Shown in pieces: positions 50,874-59,975 of a stretch of DNA of 64,000 nt. The translations under genes and the position numbers were made by a program. Origin of the DNA: Oceanospirillaceae bacterium. Lineage in GTDB: Bacteria; Pseudomonadota; Gammaproteobacteria; Pseudomonadales; Oceanobacteraceae. The DNA lies in assembly GCA_024234265.1 (NCBI GenBank), contig JACKOM010000009.1:1-64000 (forward strand), given 5' to 3'. The notes beneath the pieces are model-generated. The model did not search any database. It was not told where the DNA came from and saw only the letters and a list, made by a program, of their open reading frames with translations. Each line of letters opens with the position of its first letter. Position 1 is the stretch's first letter.

Positions 50874-51818
50874 ATGCGTAACCTCTGCTCGTTAGTACTC
50901 GCTCTGGCCCTCTCTGGTTTAGGTATCAACACCCATGCAGCGTTGCCCGATAAAGCCACCGCAGCCGGTGACAGTATCACCATGGGTTTTGCCGCAAACT
51001 GCACTAAAAACCGTTATTTCTGGGATTTGTTCTGCTTATTAGGCGGCGATCAACCCCAGCATTCCTGGTTTGATGGCTGGAACACTTCGGTTACCAGTGT
51101 GCATGACCGCTACAAATTGCTCGATTCCACCATAGTGGCCAATAAAGATGCGGCCAAGTCCGGTTCGGAAATGTTAGGCGGCGATAATAATTTTGCGGTG
51201 CAAGCCAGCAAAATTGTGGCGCAAAGCCCTAAACCAGACCATGTGGAATTAATTTTGGGTGGTAATGACATCTGTAACCGTGATTGCACCGATGCCAGCC
51301 ATTGCAGCAACCCTCTGTACACTGAAAGCCAGTGGCGTAATGCAGTACGTGCCGGCCTGGATACGTTAGTGCAGGGCCTGCCAACGGGTTCCACTGTGTT
51401 TTTAGGCTCAGTGCCACGGGTGCAGGATTTACGCGCCGCGGGTTTAGCCAAACAAAGCAGCAACAGCAGCGTGCGCTGTGAAAACGTATGGAGCAGTTAT
51501 GATATCTGCACCATTGCCACCAGCGGCTCCACTTTAAATGGTGAAACCTCGGCATAACGTTTAGCGGCCATCAACGTTGCACAACGCCGTTATAATGAAA
51601 TTCTGGCTGAAGAAGCCAGTGCCTATAACAGCAATAGCAATGGTAAAAACCCACAGGGTATTGAAGTGGTAGCGGATTATGTAAATGAATCCACCCCTTC
51701 AACCGGCACAACCACATTTGGTAAAGATGATATTGATGGCGGTGATTGTTTCCACCCAAGCCTGCAGGGGCAGAATAAAATCTCCCAGGTGATGTGGAAT
51801 AATAATCCCGACCGTTAA
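50874..51818 (+). pseudogene. Secreted SGNH/GDSL hydrolase interrupted by an in-frame stop
   Basis: Signal peptide LCSLVLALALSGLGINTHA, block I with nucleophile Ser in ATAAGDSITMGFAANC, block III GGNDIC, then TAA at 51555-51557. The same frame continues without any shift (RLAAINVAQRRYNEILAEEA ... GGDCFHPSLQGQNKISQVMW) to a second stop at 51816-51818, restoring 314 codons. The DxxH catalytic pair (DCFH) lies after the TAA, so the first product (227 aa) would be inactive. GETSA-stop-RLAAIN suggests CAA (Gln) changed to TAA. AAGGAG precedes the start. May be a recent nonsense mutation or a base-call error. Confidence 0.85.
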
Positions 51819-51853
51819 TCTGCAAATTAAATAAACGGAGCCAGCCAGGAGCC

Positions 51854-53299
51854 TCAGGGCTCCTGCACCGCATATACCAGATGCACAGGCAATCCATGGC
51901 GCATCAAAGATATTTCCAGACGTTGTGCGCTGCGCAGGTTTTCCCAAAGACTGTTGTAACCATCATGCACCCACTCATCGTTGATACGCATAATCACATC
52001 CCCTGCCTGCATGCCTAACTGGGCATAAAAAGCATCCGTATCACCGGGTTTGAGTTTCAGCAGATGTTGCCCTTCGACTTCCATGTCCGTGGTGATGAAG
52101 TTTTTTTCCAGCTCTGCCTGACGGTTTAATTGTTCATCCAGCCAGGTACGGGATAAAGGGCTTGGAGGAATGGATGTTAATAATTCACGCACTCGCCCGG
52201 CGTGATCATCATCGGCCAATTCTTTTTGGGGTTGTTCCTGTTGTGCAGCCTGTTGAGCTGTAAAGTCAGTGCTGAATTCTGTATCTGCACCCACGGATAT
52301 GCTGCCCGTATCATGCGCAGTGTCCACAACCGGTTGGGCCGCTTGCCCCGGGCTATAAAAACGCCCATCCCGGAAAAAAATCAGTTTGCCACCTGCAATT
52401 GTTTGCAAACACAAACCCGCCTGACATTGATTTAACGACCAACGTATTTTTTGCCCCTGAAATTCCACATCGGCAAAACTCAATCCGACAGGTTGCACGG
52501 GGTAAATATGTTTTACGCTTAAACCCGGTAAATTCTCCGCAGTTACAGGCGCAGCTAAGTACGGTTGCAGATAGGCAAACAGCCGTTCCCAATCGGCCTG
52601 AGCAATATAACGTTTGTTAATCAACAATACCGGCGGTTTAGCCAAACCTGCATTTTCGAGGGTAGTTTGTTGCTGCAATAAGCTATTGCGTAATGTTTCA
52701 CTTTGCCGGCATTGATTAAATGCTGGTGCATTAAACCCCAATAATACAGGGCTGGCGTCCAGGCGCTCAGCATCCATATTATTTTGTGCAAGGATAAATT
52801 GGCGTAAATCTGCCCGGTTGACCTCAGGCACGCAGGCCAATGCTGTGGCAACGGGCAAAGCAAATTTATGAAATGCACGCCAGGTTTCATAAAATTGTAT
52901 TTGCATGCCGCCCTGGACATAGGGCATGTACTGCAGCAGTTCCTGATAAACACGTTTACAGGGTTCTGAAACAAGTGTGCAGAATAATTGAATGGTGACG
53001 GCGCTGTTATCATCGCCTATCTGCCAATCAGCTTTAGCAGCATATTCAATTAATGGGGCATCCGGCATTTGCAGGGAGCTGCGCACCGGGGCGGCATTTT
53101 GTGTGGTCACCCAATTTTGTAATACACCACGCAGGGTCAGGTATTCCTGCCAATGCAGTTCATACAGGGCAATTTTATCGACATTGGCAAAATCTGCAGT
53201 GCGTAATGCGTTATTACCCTGCACTGCCAGGTCAACAGGTGCCTGTTGTTCGCTGCATGCTGCGATAAATAACAGAAAAATCAAACAGATAGATCGCAT
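51854..53299 (-). CDS. Lipoprotein with thioredoxin-like and PDZ domains
   Basis: 481 aa. Lipobox IFLLFIAACSEQQ. Residues ~90-250 look like a DsbA/DsbG thioredoxin fold with an insertion: SAVTIQLFCTLVSEPCKRVY (Cys-x6-Cys in place of CxxC) and a cis-Pro loop GLAKPPVLLINKRY. A beta region with two Cys follows (NQCQAGLCLQTIAGG). The last ~75 residues (QLGMQAGDVIMRINDEWVHD, RSAQRLEISLMRHGLPVHLV) form a PDZ-like domain close to that of GspC. I do not know this architecture as a named family. Convergent with the broken SGNH gene. Confidence 0.72.
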   Translation of the reverse strand: MRSICLIFLLFIAACSEQQAPVDLAVQGNNALRTADFANVDKIALYELHWQEYLTLRGVLQNWVTTQNAAPVRSSLQMPDAPLIEYAAKADWQIGDDNSAVTIQLFCTLVSEPCKRVYQELLQYMPYVQGGMQIQFYETWRAFHKFALPVATALACVPEVNRADLRQFILAQNNMDAERLDASPVLLGFNAPAFNQCRQSETLRNSLLQQQTTLENAGLAKPPVLLINKRYIAQADWERLFAYLQPYLAAPVTAENLPGLSVKHIYPVQPVGLSFADVEFQGQKIRWSLNQCQAGLCLQTIAGGKLIFFRDGRFYSPGQAAQPVVDTAHDTGSISVGADTEFSTDFTAQQAAQQEQPQKELADDDHAGRVRELLTSIPPSPLSRTWLDEQLNRQAELEKNFITTDMEVEGQHLLKLKPGDTDAFYAQLGMQAGDVIMRINDEWVHDGYNSLWENLRSAQRLEISLMRHGLPVHLVYAVQEP

Positions 53300-53373
53300 G
53301 AGAAACGCCCTTTTTTATTTTTATGGGGCTATTTTTGATCTTTGCGATAAATATACAAGGTTTTATCCGCCAT

Positions 53374-53402
53374 AAAAAAACCGGCTTGCGCCGGTTTTTT
53401 TA
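53374..53402. terminator. Bidirectional terminator
   Basis: AAAAAACCGGC-ttgc-GCCGGTTTTTT, serving the leftward H1-like gene. Confidence 0.9.
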
Positions 53403-53412
53403 AGTTCAGATA

Positions 53413-54159
53413 TTACTTAGCCTTTGGCGGACGGCCACGGCGTTTTGCAGTACCTGCCACCGCTGGTTTAGCAGCGGGTTTTGCTTTTGCTGGACGGCCA
53501 CGTTTACCCGGAGCTTTTTTCACTGCCACTTTTTTGGCTACTGCTTTTTTAACAGCAGGTTTAGCCGCAGCAGGTTTTTTAGCTGCCGGTTTTTTGGCGG
53601 CTTTTTTCTTCACAGCGGTTTTTTTCAGCTTCGCCGCTTCTTTTTTCTCACGGGCTTTCACACGTGCAGCATCTTTCTTCGCACGACTGGCTTTCCACTT
53701 AGCAGTGAAAGCAGCAACCGCTTTTGCAAGATCCGCATCAGCTTTGCTGGCCAGTGATGCAGCCAGTGCTTCAACGGCTTGTTTAGCAGCTGCAGCAGCA
53801 GCGGCTTGTTTTGCTTCTGCTTTAGCAGCAGCCATTAATTGTTGTGCATCTTTCACAGCAGCTTTTGCTTTAGCAGCAGCAGCTTTCTCTTTAGCAACTG
53901 CAGCACGGGCACTCACTACCGCTTTTTTAGCAGTAGCAGTTTTGCTGGTGGCAGCTTTTTTAGTAGCAGCCGCTAACTTAGCAGCAGCAGCTTTGGTTTT
54001 AGCAGTTACTGCGGCTACGGCTTTCTGCGCGGCAGCCATGGCTTTTTCGGCCTTAGCAACGGCAGGAACAGTAACACTTACAGTGGTTTTTTTCGCTGGG
54101 CGACCGGCTGGACGACCTGGACGTTTTGTTGCAACCGCCTTTTTACGACCTCTTGCCAT
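53413..54159 (-). CDS. AlgP-like Lys/Ala/Pro-rich histone-H1-type protein
   Basis: 248 aa, almost entirely Ala, Lys, Pro and Val. The first half is Ala/Lys helical (AVAAVTAKTKAAAAKLAAAT), the second has repeated KKPAAKKPA / KKAVAKK units and ends in two AT-hook-like blocks (GKRGRPAKAK and KRRGRPPKAK). Composition and position in Pseudomonas-like genomes match AlgP/AlgR3 (PhaF-like) DNA-binding proteins. The repeats make length variation likely. The overlapping frame on the plus strand is an artefact of this composition. Confidence 0.85.
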   Translation of the reverse strand: MARGRKKAVATKRPGRPAGRPAKKTTVSVTVPAVAKAEKAMAAAQKAVAAVTAKTKAAAAKLAAATKKAATSKTATAKKAVVSARAAVAKEKAAAAKAKAAVKDAQQLMAAAKAEAKQAAAAAAAKQAVEALAASLASKADADLAKAVAAFTAKWKASRAKKDAARVKAREKKEAAKLKKTAVKKKAAKKPAAKKPAAAKPAVKKAVAKKVAVKKAPGKRGRPAKAKPAAKPAVAGTAKRRGRPPKAK

Positions 54160-54289
54160 GGTTCAATTCCTCTTGAATGGGCAGATTCAATTAAAAAAAT
54201 AGCTGATAAAAAAACCAGATCAAATTTTTCAAGGGGAAAATATAAGATTTTTTTTATAAAAACCAGTTTTTGGGGAATAAATGGCAGTA

Positions 54290-54345
54290 TTCGCACCATC
54301 CATTGAAGATTTTTCTGCTTTTACAGAAAAAATGGATGGTGCGAA
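54290..54345. other. Long nested hairpin between algP-like gene and hemH
   Basis: TTCGCACCATCCATT (54290-54304) pairs perfectly with AATGGATGGTGCGAA (54331-54345), and inside it TTTTTCTG-ctttta-CAGAAAAA forms a second stem. The structure sits six bases after the hemH stop on the minus strand. It may terminate or protect the hemH mRNA, or be a remnant of a mobile palindrome. Confidence 0.65.
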
Positions 54346-54351
54346 ACGCAC

Positions 54352-55329
54352 TTAAATGTTGCGCGGCAGATATTGGGTAACGATTGTTGCCAGCATATCG
54401 ATATGTGCAGGTGATGCGTTCAACGCTGGAATATAGTGGTAACGTTTACCACCGGCATGCAGGAAAAATTCTTTGTTTTGCTCGGCAATCTCTTCGAGTG
54501 TTTCCAGACAATCGGCCGCAAATGCAGGGCAAATTGCATCAACCGATTCAATTCCGGCAGCACCCCAAGCTTCCAGGGTTTTATCTGTATAAGGCTGCAA
54601 CCATTCCGTAGGCCCGAAACGGCTTTGAAAACACACCTGATATTCATCGCTCTGCAACTGCAGCTCTTTTGCTAATAAATCAGCCGTTTCAATTACTTGC
54701 TGCTGATAGGGGTCGCCCTTTTCAACATACATTTTGGGAATGCCATGGAATGAAAGTAATAATTTTTGCGCTTTACCATGCTGCTGCCAGTGTGCACGAA
54801 TGCTTTCTGCCAGGGCATGTATATAAGCAGGCTGACGGTAATAATCTTTCACCACAGACACTTCGCAGAAGTTACGGTTGTTTTGCAGATACGCAGCTAC
54901 CTGATCGTAAATCGCACCTGTAGTGGTTGCGGAATACTGCGGGTAAAGCGGAATTAACAGGCAGTGTTCATATCCCTGCGCCAATAAACCCTGTAAACGT
55001 TCACGCAAGGAGGGTTTACCGTAGGTCATGGCAAGATGCACATCGATATCCTGCATCCCCATGCTGTGCAGTTTTTCCTGCAGGGCACTGGCTTGCTCAT
55101 AACCTATGCTGCGAATCGGTGAATCACCCTGCCATACGGTTTGATAAAGTTTGGCAACGCGTTTGGGGCGAAACGTCAGCACAATTCCGTTAAGCACTAA
55201 CCACCACAGCGGATTACGTTTGATAACCCTGTCATCCCATAAAAACTCTTTCAGATAACGCCGTACCGCAGGTGCGGTAGGTTCATCGGGGGTGCCGAGG
55301 TTAACTAATAAAACTGCGCGACGGGCCAT
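54352..55329 (-). CDS. hemH: Ferrochelatase HemH
   Basis: 325 aa. Inserts iron into protoporphyrin IX. ARRAVLLVNLGTPDEPTAPA at the start, IPLYPQYSATTTGAIYDQVA, and LLSFHGIPKMYVEKGDPYQQ with the catalytic His; the Glu-rich AADCLETLEEI near the C-terminus. No Fe-S-binding C-terminal extension. ATG 55329 chosen by family similarity. Followed by the long hairpin. Confidence 0.94.
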   Translation of the reverse strand: MARRAVLLVNLGTPDEPTAPAVRRYLKEFLWDDRVIKRNPLWWLVLNGIVLTFRPKRVAKLYQTVWQGDSPIRSIGYEQASALQEKLHSMGMQDIDVHLAMTYGKPSLRERLQGLLAQGYEHCLLIPLYPQYSATTTGAIYDQVAAYLQNNRNFCEVSVVKDYYRQPAYIHALAESIRAHWQQHGKAQKLLLSFHGIPKMYVEKGDPYQQQVIETADLLAKELQLQSDEYQVCFQSRFGPTEWLQPYTDKTLEAWGAAGIESVDAICPAFAADCLETLEEIAEQNKEFFLHAGGKRYHYIPALNASPAHIDMLATIVTQYLPRNI

Positions 55330-55404
55330 GGCAATTGTCCTGAACAAAAACTCTGAAATACGCAAGCATACGCATTGTGGATGTGAATACCAAATTGCGG
55401 GCAT

Positions 55405-55436
55405 AAAAAAAGCGGGCATCAGCCCGCTTTTTTTAT
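55405..55436. terminator. Intrinsic terminator after adk
   Basis: AAAAAAAGCGGGC-atca-GCCCGCTTTTTTT between adk and hemH, both leftward; it separates their transcripts. Confidence 0.88.
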
Positions 55437-55446
55437 GAAGTGCAGA

Positions 55447-56103
55447 TTATTTTGCCAGAGCAGCAAATACCGCAGCTTTGATGTCATCCAGTGAACCAAC
55501 ACCGGCTACATACTGATATTTAGGCGCATTGGCCACGCCTTTTTCCTGCAGACCTTTGTAGAAAGAAACCAGAGGTTTGGTTTGCTCGTGGTAAACACTT
55601 AAACGTTTACGTACGGTTTCTTCCTGATCGTCTTCACGCTGTACCAGATCTTCGCCGGTCTGGTTATCTTTACCTTCCACTTTTGGTGGGTTGTAAATCA
55701 CGTGGTAAGTACGACCAGAACCTGGGTGCACACGGCGACCGCTCATGCGTTTTACAATTTCTTCATCATCAACGTCGATTTCAACAACCGCATCGATAAC
55801 AACACCGGATTCCAGCAGTGCTTCTGCCTGCGGAATGGTGCGTGGGAAACCGTCGAATAAAAAGCCGTTTTTGCAGTCGGCTTCAGCGATACGCTCTTTG
55901 ACCAGACCAATGATCAGGTCGTCGGAAACCAGACCACCGGACTTCATCACTTCTTCCACTTTTTTACCCAGCGGTGTGCCAGCTTTAACAGCCGCACGTA
56001 ACATATCGCCGGTGGAGATTTGCGGAATGGCAAATTTCTCGGTGATGAATTGCGCTTGAGTACCTTTGCCTGCACCTGGGGCGCCCAGAAGGATAATACG
56101 CAT
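55447..56103 (-). CDS. adk: Adenylate kinase
   Basis: 218 aa, the long (LID-containing) bacterial form. P-loop LLGAPGAGKGTQAQF, ISTGDMLRAAVKAGTPLG, FDGFPRTIPQAEAL, and the LID GRRVHPGSGRTYHVIYNPPK without the Cys4 zinc site. AAGGAGC before ATG 56103. Interconverts AMP+ATP and 2 ADP. Confidence 0.96.
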   Translation of the reverse strand: MRIILLGAPGAGKGTQAQFITEKFAIPQISTGDMLRAAVKAGTPLGKKVEEVMKSGGLVSDDLIIGLVKERIAEADCKNGFLFDGFPRTIPQAEALLESGVVIDAVVEIDVDDEEIVKRMSGRRVHPGSGRTYHVIYNPPKVEGKDNQTGEDLVQREDDQEETVRKRLSVYHEQTKPLVSFYKGLQEKGVANAPKYQYVAGVGSLDDIKAAVFAALAK

Positions 56104-56326
56104 TGGCAAGAGCTCCTTAATAAAGGTCGAAATTATCTCCGAATGAATTTGTTGCCAAAATCATTTGGGCATAACTTCCGGGTTACGGGGTTTCTGGCCC
56201 TGAAAGGGCACAGGTCATGCGATCAGGCGGCGGGACTATCGCTCATAATTTGAACAGCAGGCCACAGCGAGTCGGCCACAATACCTAACTAAGGTAAGTT
56301 AAACAAGTCTGAAGCTTGTTCGCTGT

Positions 56327-56749
56327 TTATGCGAACTGGCGCCAGCGGGTTTCAGGCACCCATTTGCAGTGACGTTCAAGCAGGTATTGCAGATAGACAC
56401 TGGCCTCACAAAACAGGAAGCGCTGTGCATTGGGGGTAGGAATTAACAGGTTCTGGCTGTGTTTCAACTCACTGTGTACCCAGCCCGGCAGGCCGTACAG
56501 CGGAGGTACGGGCAGCCATACGTTTTGCAGGTCAACAAAACTGGTATCCAGTTTTACATCGGTCATTTGTTGGGTAGTACCGAGCATCATAGTCGGTAAG
56601 GTGCCCACGCGAGTCACACGGCAGGCCAGTAACTGGGCTTTTAAACCGACAGCAAAACGCTGCGGTGTTTGTTCAGGGGCAATATATACGGAGCGGAACG
56701 CGACCGGACATTGCTCCAGCCAGCGCTCAAAACGGTCATTTGTCTGCAC
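56327..56749 (-). CDS. Uncharacterised protein (about 140 aa)
   Basis: Not recognised. Soluble; features RFERWLEQCPVAFRSVYIAP, RVGTLPTMMLGTTQQMTDVK, LQNVWLPVPPLYGLPGWVHS and a Cys near the end (FCEASVYLQYLLERHCKW). GTG 56749 has GGAGG seven bases upstream and is preferred; ATG 56785 is in frame but without a ribosome site. Lies between adk and ppc on the same strand. Confidence 0.65.
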   Translation of the reverse strand: MQTNDRFERWLEQCPVAFRSVYIAPEQTPQRFAVGLKAQLLACRVTRVGTLPTMMLGTTQQMTDVKLDTSFVDLQNVWLPVPPLYGLPGWVHSELKHSQNLLIPTPNAQRFLFCEASVYLQYLLERHCKWVPETRWRQFA

Positions 56750-56824
56750 GCTACACCCTCCATCATTCTGAAGAAGTGTAGCCATTGTTTATTTTTTACA
56801 CAGTTCGTTTTTTGTGCAGCTTTG

Positions 56825-59434
56825 TTACCCTGTGTTACGCATACCCGCTGCGATGCCGGCCATTGTCACTTTCAGGGCCTGTTCCAGCTCAGGGCAAACA
56901 TCGTTTTGCTGACGGGTACGTTTTATCAGCTCGGCCTGCAGATAATGCAGGGGATCTGTGTAGGGATTGCGCACCGCCATGGATTCACGGAATAAAGGAT
57001 TATCATCCAGCAAGTTCTGCTGGTTTTTCAGCTGATTAACAGTGTGAATGGCATTTTGCAGACGCAGGCGCAGCTCGGAACCTAATTGTTTGTGCTGCGG
57101 TGCAAGGGTTGCTTCGTAATATTCGGCAATGGCCATATCAGTTTTGGATAACACCATTTCCAGCATGTCGCTGAAAGTGCCGAAAAACAGCCAGTTTTCA
57201 CGCATATTTTGTAATTCGTTTAATTTGCCGCGGGCAATCATATCGGCAAGGGCGCTGTCACCACCGAGCCAGGCAGGCAGCATTAATCGAATTTGTGTCC
57301 AGGCAAAAATCCACGGAATGGCCCGCAAACTTTCTACCCCGCCATCGGCTTTGCGTTTCGCCGGGCGGCTGCCAAGGGCTAATTTACCTAATTCCTGCTC
57401 AGGGGTTACCGCGCGGAAATACGGCACAAATTCAGGGGTCTCACGGATTACTGCGCGGTAAGCCTGCACCGCTGCCGCGGCCATTTCATCCATCAATGCA
57501 CGCCACTCGGGTTTAGGTTGGGGCGCAGGCAACGCAGACGCCTCCATCACCGCCGCGAGGTACATCTGCAAACTGCGGATTGCCACATCCGGGTTACCAA
57601 ATTTAAAGCGGATCATTTCACCCTGCTCGGTAACACGGATGCAGTTCGCCACTGTGCCGGGGGGCTGAGACAGAATCGCCACGTGGGCCGGGCCGCCGCC
57701 ACGCCCCACTGTGCCGCCACGGCCGTGGAATAAAACCAATTGGGTGTTATGGGCGCGGGCAGCGGCCATGAGGGCTTCCTGGGCATTATATTGTGCCCAG
57801 GCTGCTGCCATCTGCCCGGCATCTTTGGCGGAGTCGGAATACCCTATCATCACCATCTGCCGCCCTGCGCAATATTGCTGATACCAGGGAATTTCCAGCA
57901 GGTTATTTAAAACCGCCGGGGCACGGGTTAAATCATCGAGGGTTTCAAATAACGGTGCGATGGGCAGAGGTTGTTTGCGTCCGCACATTTTTAATAACAG
58001 GGCCACAGCCAATACATCTGACGCCTGCCCTGCCATGGAAATCACATAGGCACTGATGGCATTTTGGGTTTCAGCCGCCACCACTTTGCAGGTATCAAGT
58101 ACCTCCTGGGTTTCGGCGCTGGGTTGCCAGTCCGGGGGTAACAGGGGGCGTTTATTTTGTAATTCACGCAATAAAAAAGCCTGTTTTTCAGCCTCGCTCC
58201 ATTTTGCGTAATCCCCTTCTTCGAGATAACGGGTTAATTCGGAAAAAACCTGGGCATGGCGCGCGGATTCCTGACGGATATCCAACTGTGAAAGGGTTAA
58301 ACCAAAACACTGTGCGCGGCGCAGGGTATCGAGCAAACGGCCATTGGCCACTAATTGCATACCGGACTCCACCAAGGAGTCGTAACATAATTTAAGCGGC
58401 TCAATTAAAAGCTGTATGTCTTTGAGGGGCGTTTTATGGGTGACCTGATCCTGCAAACAGGCTTCAGCCCATTCGCGGGTATCTTTCATGCGCTCACGCA
58501 GGTTATGTAATAAAAAGCGGTAAGGTTCCCTGACATCACCACTCACGGCACGCAATAAATCATTGCAGCGCCACATGGATAATTCGCTGATCAGGGCACT
58601 TAAATCACGGATGTATAAATCCGCGGCCATCCAGCGCGCCATTAATAATACCCGGCGGGTGATGTGTGAGGTTACGTTAGGGTTGCCATCGCGATCGCCA
58701 CCCATCCACGAGCAAAAACGGATCGGGGAAATATCCAGCGGCATACGGGTGCCACATTTATTCAGCAGTAATTCATCCAGCTCGCGGTAAAACGCCGGCA
58801 TGGCTTCCCACAGGGAGCTTTCAATGACGGCAAAACCCCAGCGCGCTTCGTCTTCCGGGGTTGGTTTGCTGCTGCGGATTTCATCGGTAAACCACACCTC
58901 ACCCACCAGCACTTTCAAACCGGCAAGCAGGCGATTTTTTTCCGCCGCATAGGGGTGGCTGTCGAGCTGCTCGAGTGTGCCCAGCACCTGATCGTATTTC
59001 TGAATCAGGGTACGGCGTGTCACTTCCGTGGGGTGCGCGGTTAATACCAGTTCGATATGGGTTTGACGCAGGCGGGCAAGCACATCGTCACCAGCATCCT
59101 GCAGGCGCGGAATCAACTGGCTGAGCATGCGGATATATTCGTCGCCTTCATCACGGCGGCGATGCACCACATCGTGATATTGCTCGGCAATATTGGCGAG
59201 GTTCAAAAATTGGTTAAACGCGCGGGTAACGGGTAATAAATCCGCATCGGGCAGGGATTTAAGTAAATGAATAAAACCCGATGCATCACCGGATTTACGC
59301 GCCTGTTTTGCGGTGGCACGAATTTCTTCAATGCGCTGCAACATGGCGTCACCCAGATCGGCTTTGATCACCTCACCGAGCAGCTCACCAAGAATACGGA
59401 CGTTTTCACGCAGGGCCGGGTGTAATCGTTGCAT
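56825..59434 (-). CDS. ppc: Phosphoenolpyruvate carboxylase
   Basis: 869 aa, usual bacterial length. Anaplerotic PEP + bicarbonate to oxaloacetate. Catalytic His in VLTAHPTEVTRRTLIQKYD, the glycine loop VLFHGRGGTVGRGGGPAHVA, bicarbonate/PEP region GYSDSAKDAG, and the C-terminal MRNTG that reaches the active site. Start at MQRLHPALRENV. Single gene with a long leader towards the small gene on the right. Confidence 0.97.
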   Translation of the reverse strand: MQRLHPALRENVRILGELLGEVIKADLGDAMLQRIEEIRATAKQARKSGDASGFIHLLKSLPDADLLPVTRAFNQFLNLANIAEQYHDVVHRRRDEGDEYIRMLSQLIPRLQDAGDDVLARLRQTHIELVLTAHPTEVTRRTLIQKYDQVLGTLEQLDSHPYAAEKNRLLAGLKVLVGEVWFTDEIRSSKPTPEDEARWGFAVIESSLWEAMPAFYRELDELLLNKCGTRMPLDISPIRFCSWMGGDRDGNPNVTSHITRRVLLMARWMAADLYIRDLSALISELSMWRCNDLLRAVSGDVREPYRFLLHNLRERMKDTREWAEACLQDQVTHKTPLKDIQLLIEPLKLCYDSLVESGMQLVANGRLLDTLRRAQCFGLTLSQLDIRQESARHAQVFSELTRYLEEGDYAKWSEAEKQAFLLRELQNKRPLLPPDWQPSAETQEVLDTCKVVAAETQNAISAYVISMAGQASDVLAVALLLKMCGRKQPLPIAPLFETLDDLTRAPAVLNNLLEIPWYQQYCAGRQMVMIGYSDSAKDAGQMAAAWAQYNAQEALMAAARAHNTQLVLFHGRGGTVGRGGGPAHVAILSQPPGTVANCIRVTEQGEMIRFKFGNPDVAIRSLQMYLAAVMEASALPAPQPKPEWRALMDEMAAAAVQAYRAVIRETPEFVPYFRAVTPEQELGKLALGSRPAKRKADGGVESLRAIPWIFAWTQIRLMLPAWLGGDSALADMIARGKLNELQNMRENWLFFGTFSDMLEMVLSKTDMAIAEYYEATLAPQHKQLGSELRLRLQNAIHTVNQLKNQQNLLDDNPLFRESMAVRNPYTDPLHYLQAELIKRTRQQNDVCPELEQALKVTMAGIAAGMRNTG

Positions 59435-59586
59435 CGTGCATCTCCCTTCAGGCGGTAAAGACAGTGTGCGTTGCCGAAGCTAAGCGGTCAAATCGTTTGT
59501 TTTTTGTAAAGAATCGTAGCCGCGCAGGGCAGCATAAATAAGTGCGGCTAAACTCAGGAAGTTGTCATTGGCGTTTCAGGTGCAGT

Positions 59587-59937
59587 ATGAAAGTCAGAGA
59601 ACTGTTAAATAAGTGGGCCAGCAGCAGCGAACATCACAAAACGCTGGAAACCATGCAGATTGGGATTCCCCTCAAAGATGCCGCACGGCTTGAAGCTCTG
59701 GTGGCTTTATATCCGGGCCTCAGTAAAGAGCAGATGCTCAGCCAGATTATCAGCTCCGCACTGGAAGAAATTGAAACCGCAATGCCCTATGTGCCAGGCC
59801 CCAGGGTAGTGGCGCAGGATGAAATGGGTGACCCTCTCTATGAGGATATCGGCCCTACCCCGCGTTATTTAGCCCTGCGCGCGGCCTATTTGCAGCGTCA
59901 GCAAATGGGTAAACCCAACACTAAAAAAGCCAGTTAA
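59587..59937 (+). CDS. Uncharacterised 116-aa protein
   Basis: MKVRELLNKWASSSEHHKTL, then ARLEALVALYPGLSKEQMLS and an acidic middle (EEIETAMPYVPGPRVVAQDE) with a basic tail. Helical N-terminus with a possible ribbon-helix-helix-like DAARLEALV segment; no firm family. An upstream ATG at 59542 exists but gives unlikely sequence. Its terminator is shared with rmuC. Confidence 0.7.
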   Translation: MKVRELLNKWASSSEHHKTLETMQIGIPLKDAARLEALVALYPGLSKEQMLSQIISSALEEIETAMPYVPGPRVVAQDEMGDPLYEDIGPTPRYLALRAAYLQRQQMGKPNTKKAS

Positions 59938-59948
59938 CGGGCAGGCAA

Positions 59949-59975
59949 TAAAAAAGCGGCTGAAGCCGCTTTTTT
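59949..59975. terminator. Bidirectional terminator
   Basis: AAAAAAGCGGC-tgaa-GCCGCTTTTTT between the convergent 116-aa gene and rmuC. Confidence 0.9.

Noticed and set aside
53534..54202. 222-aa Ala/Phe-rich frame opposite the H1-like gene
   Set aside because: It is the mirror image of a Lys/Ala codon-rich gene; no ribosome site and no plausible protein composition.
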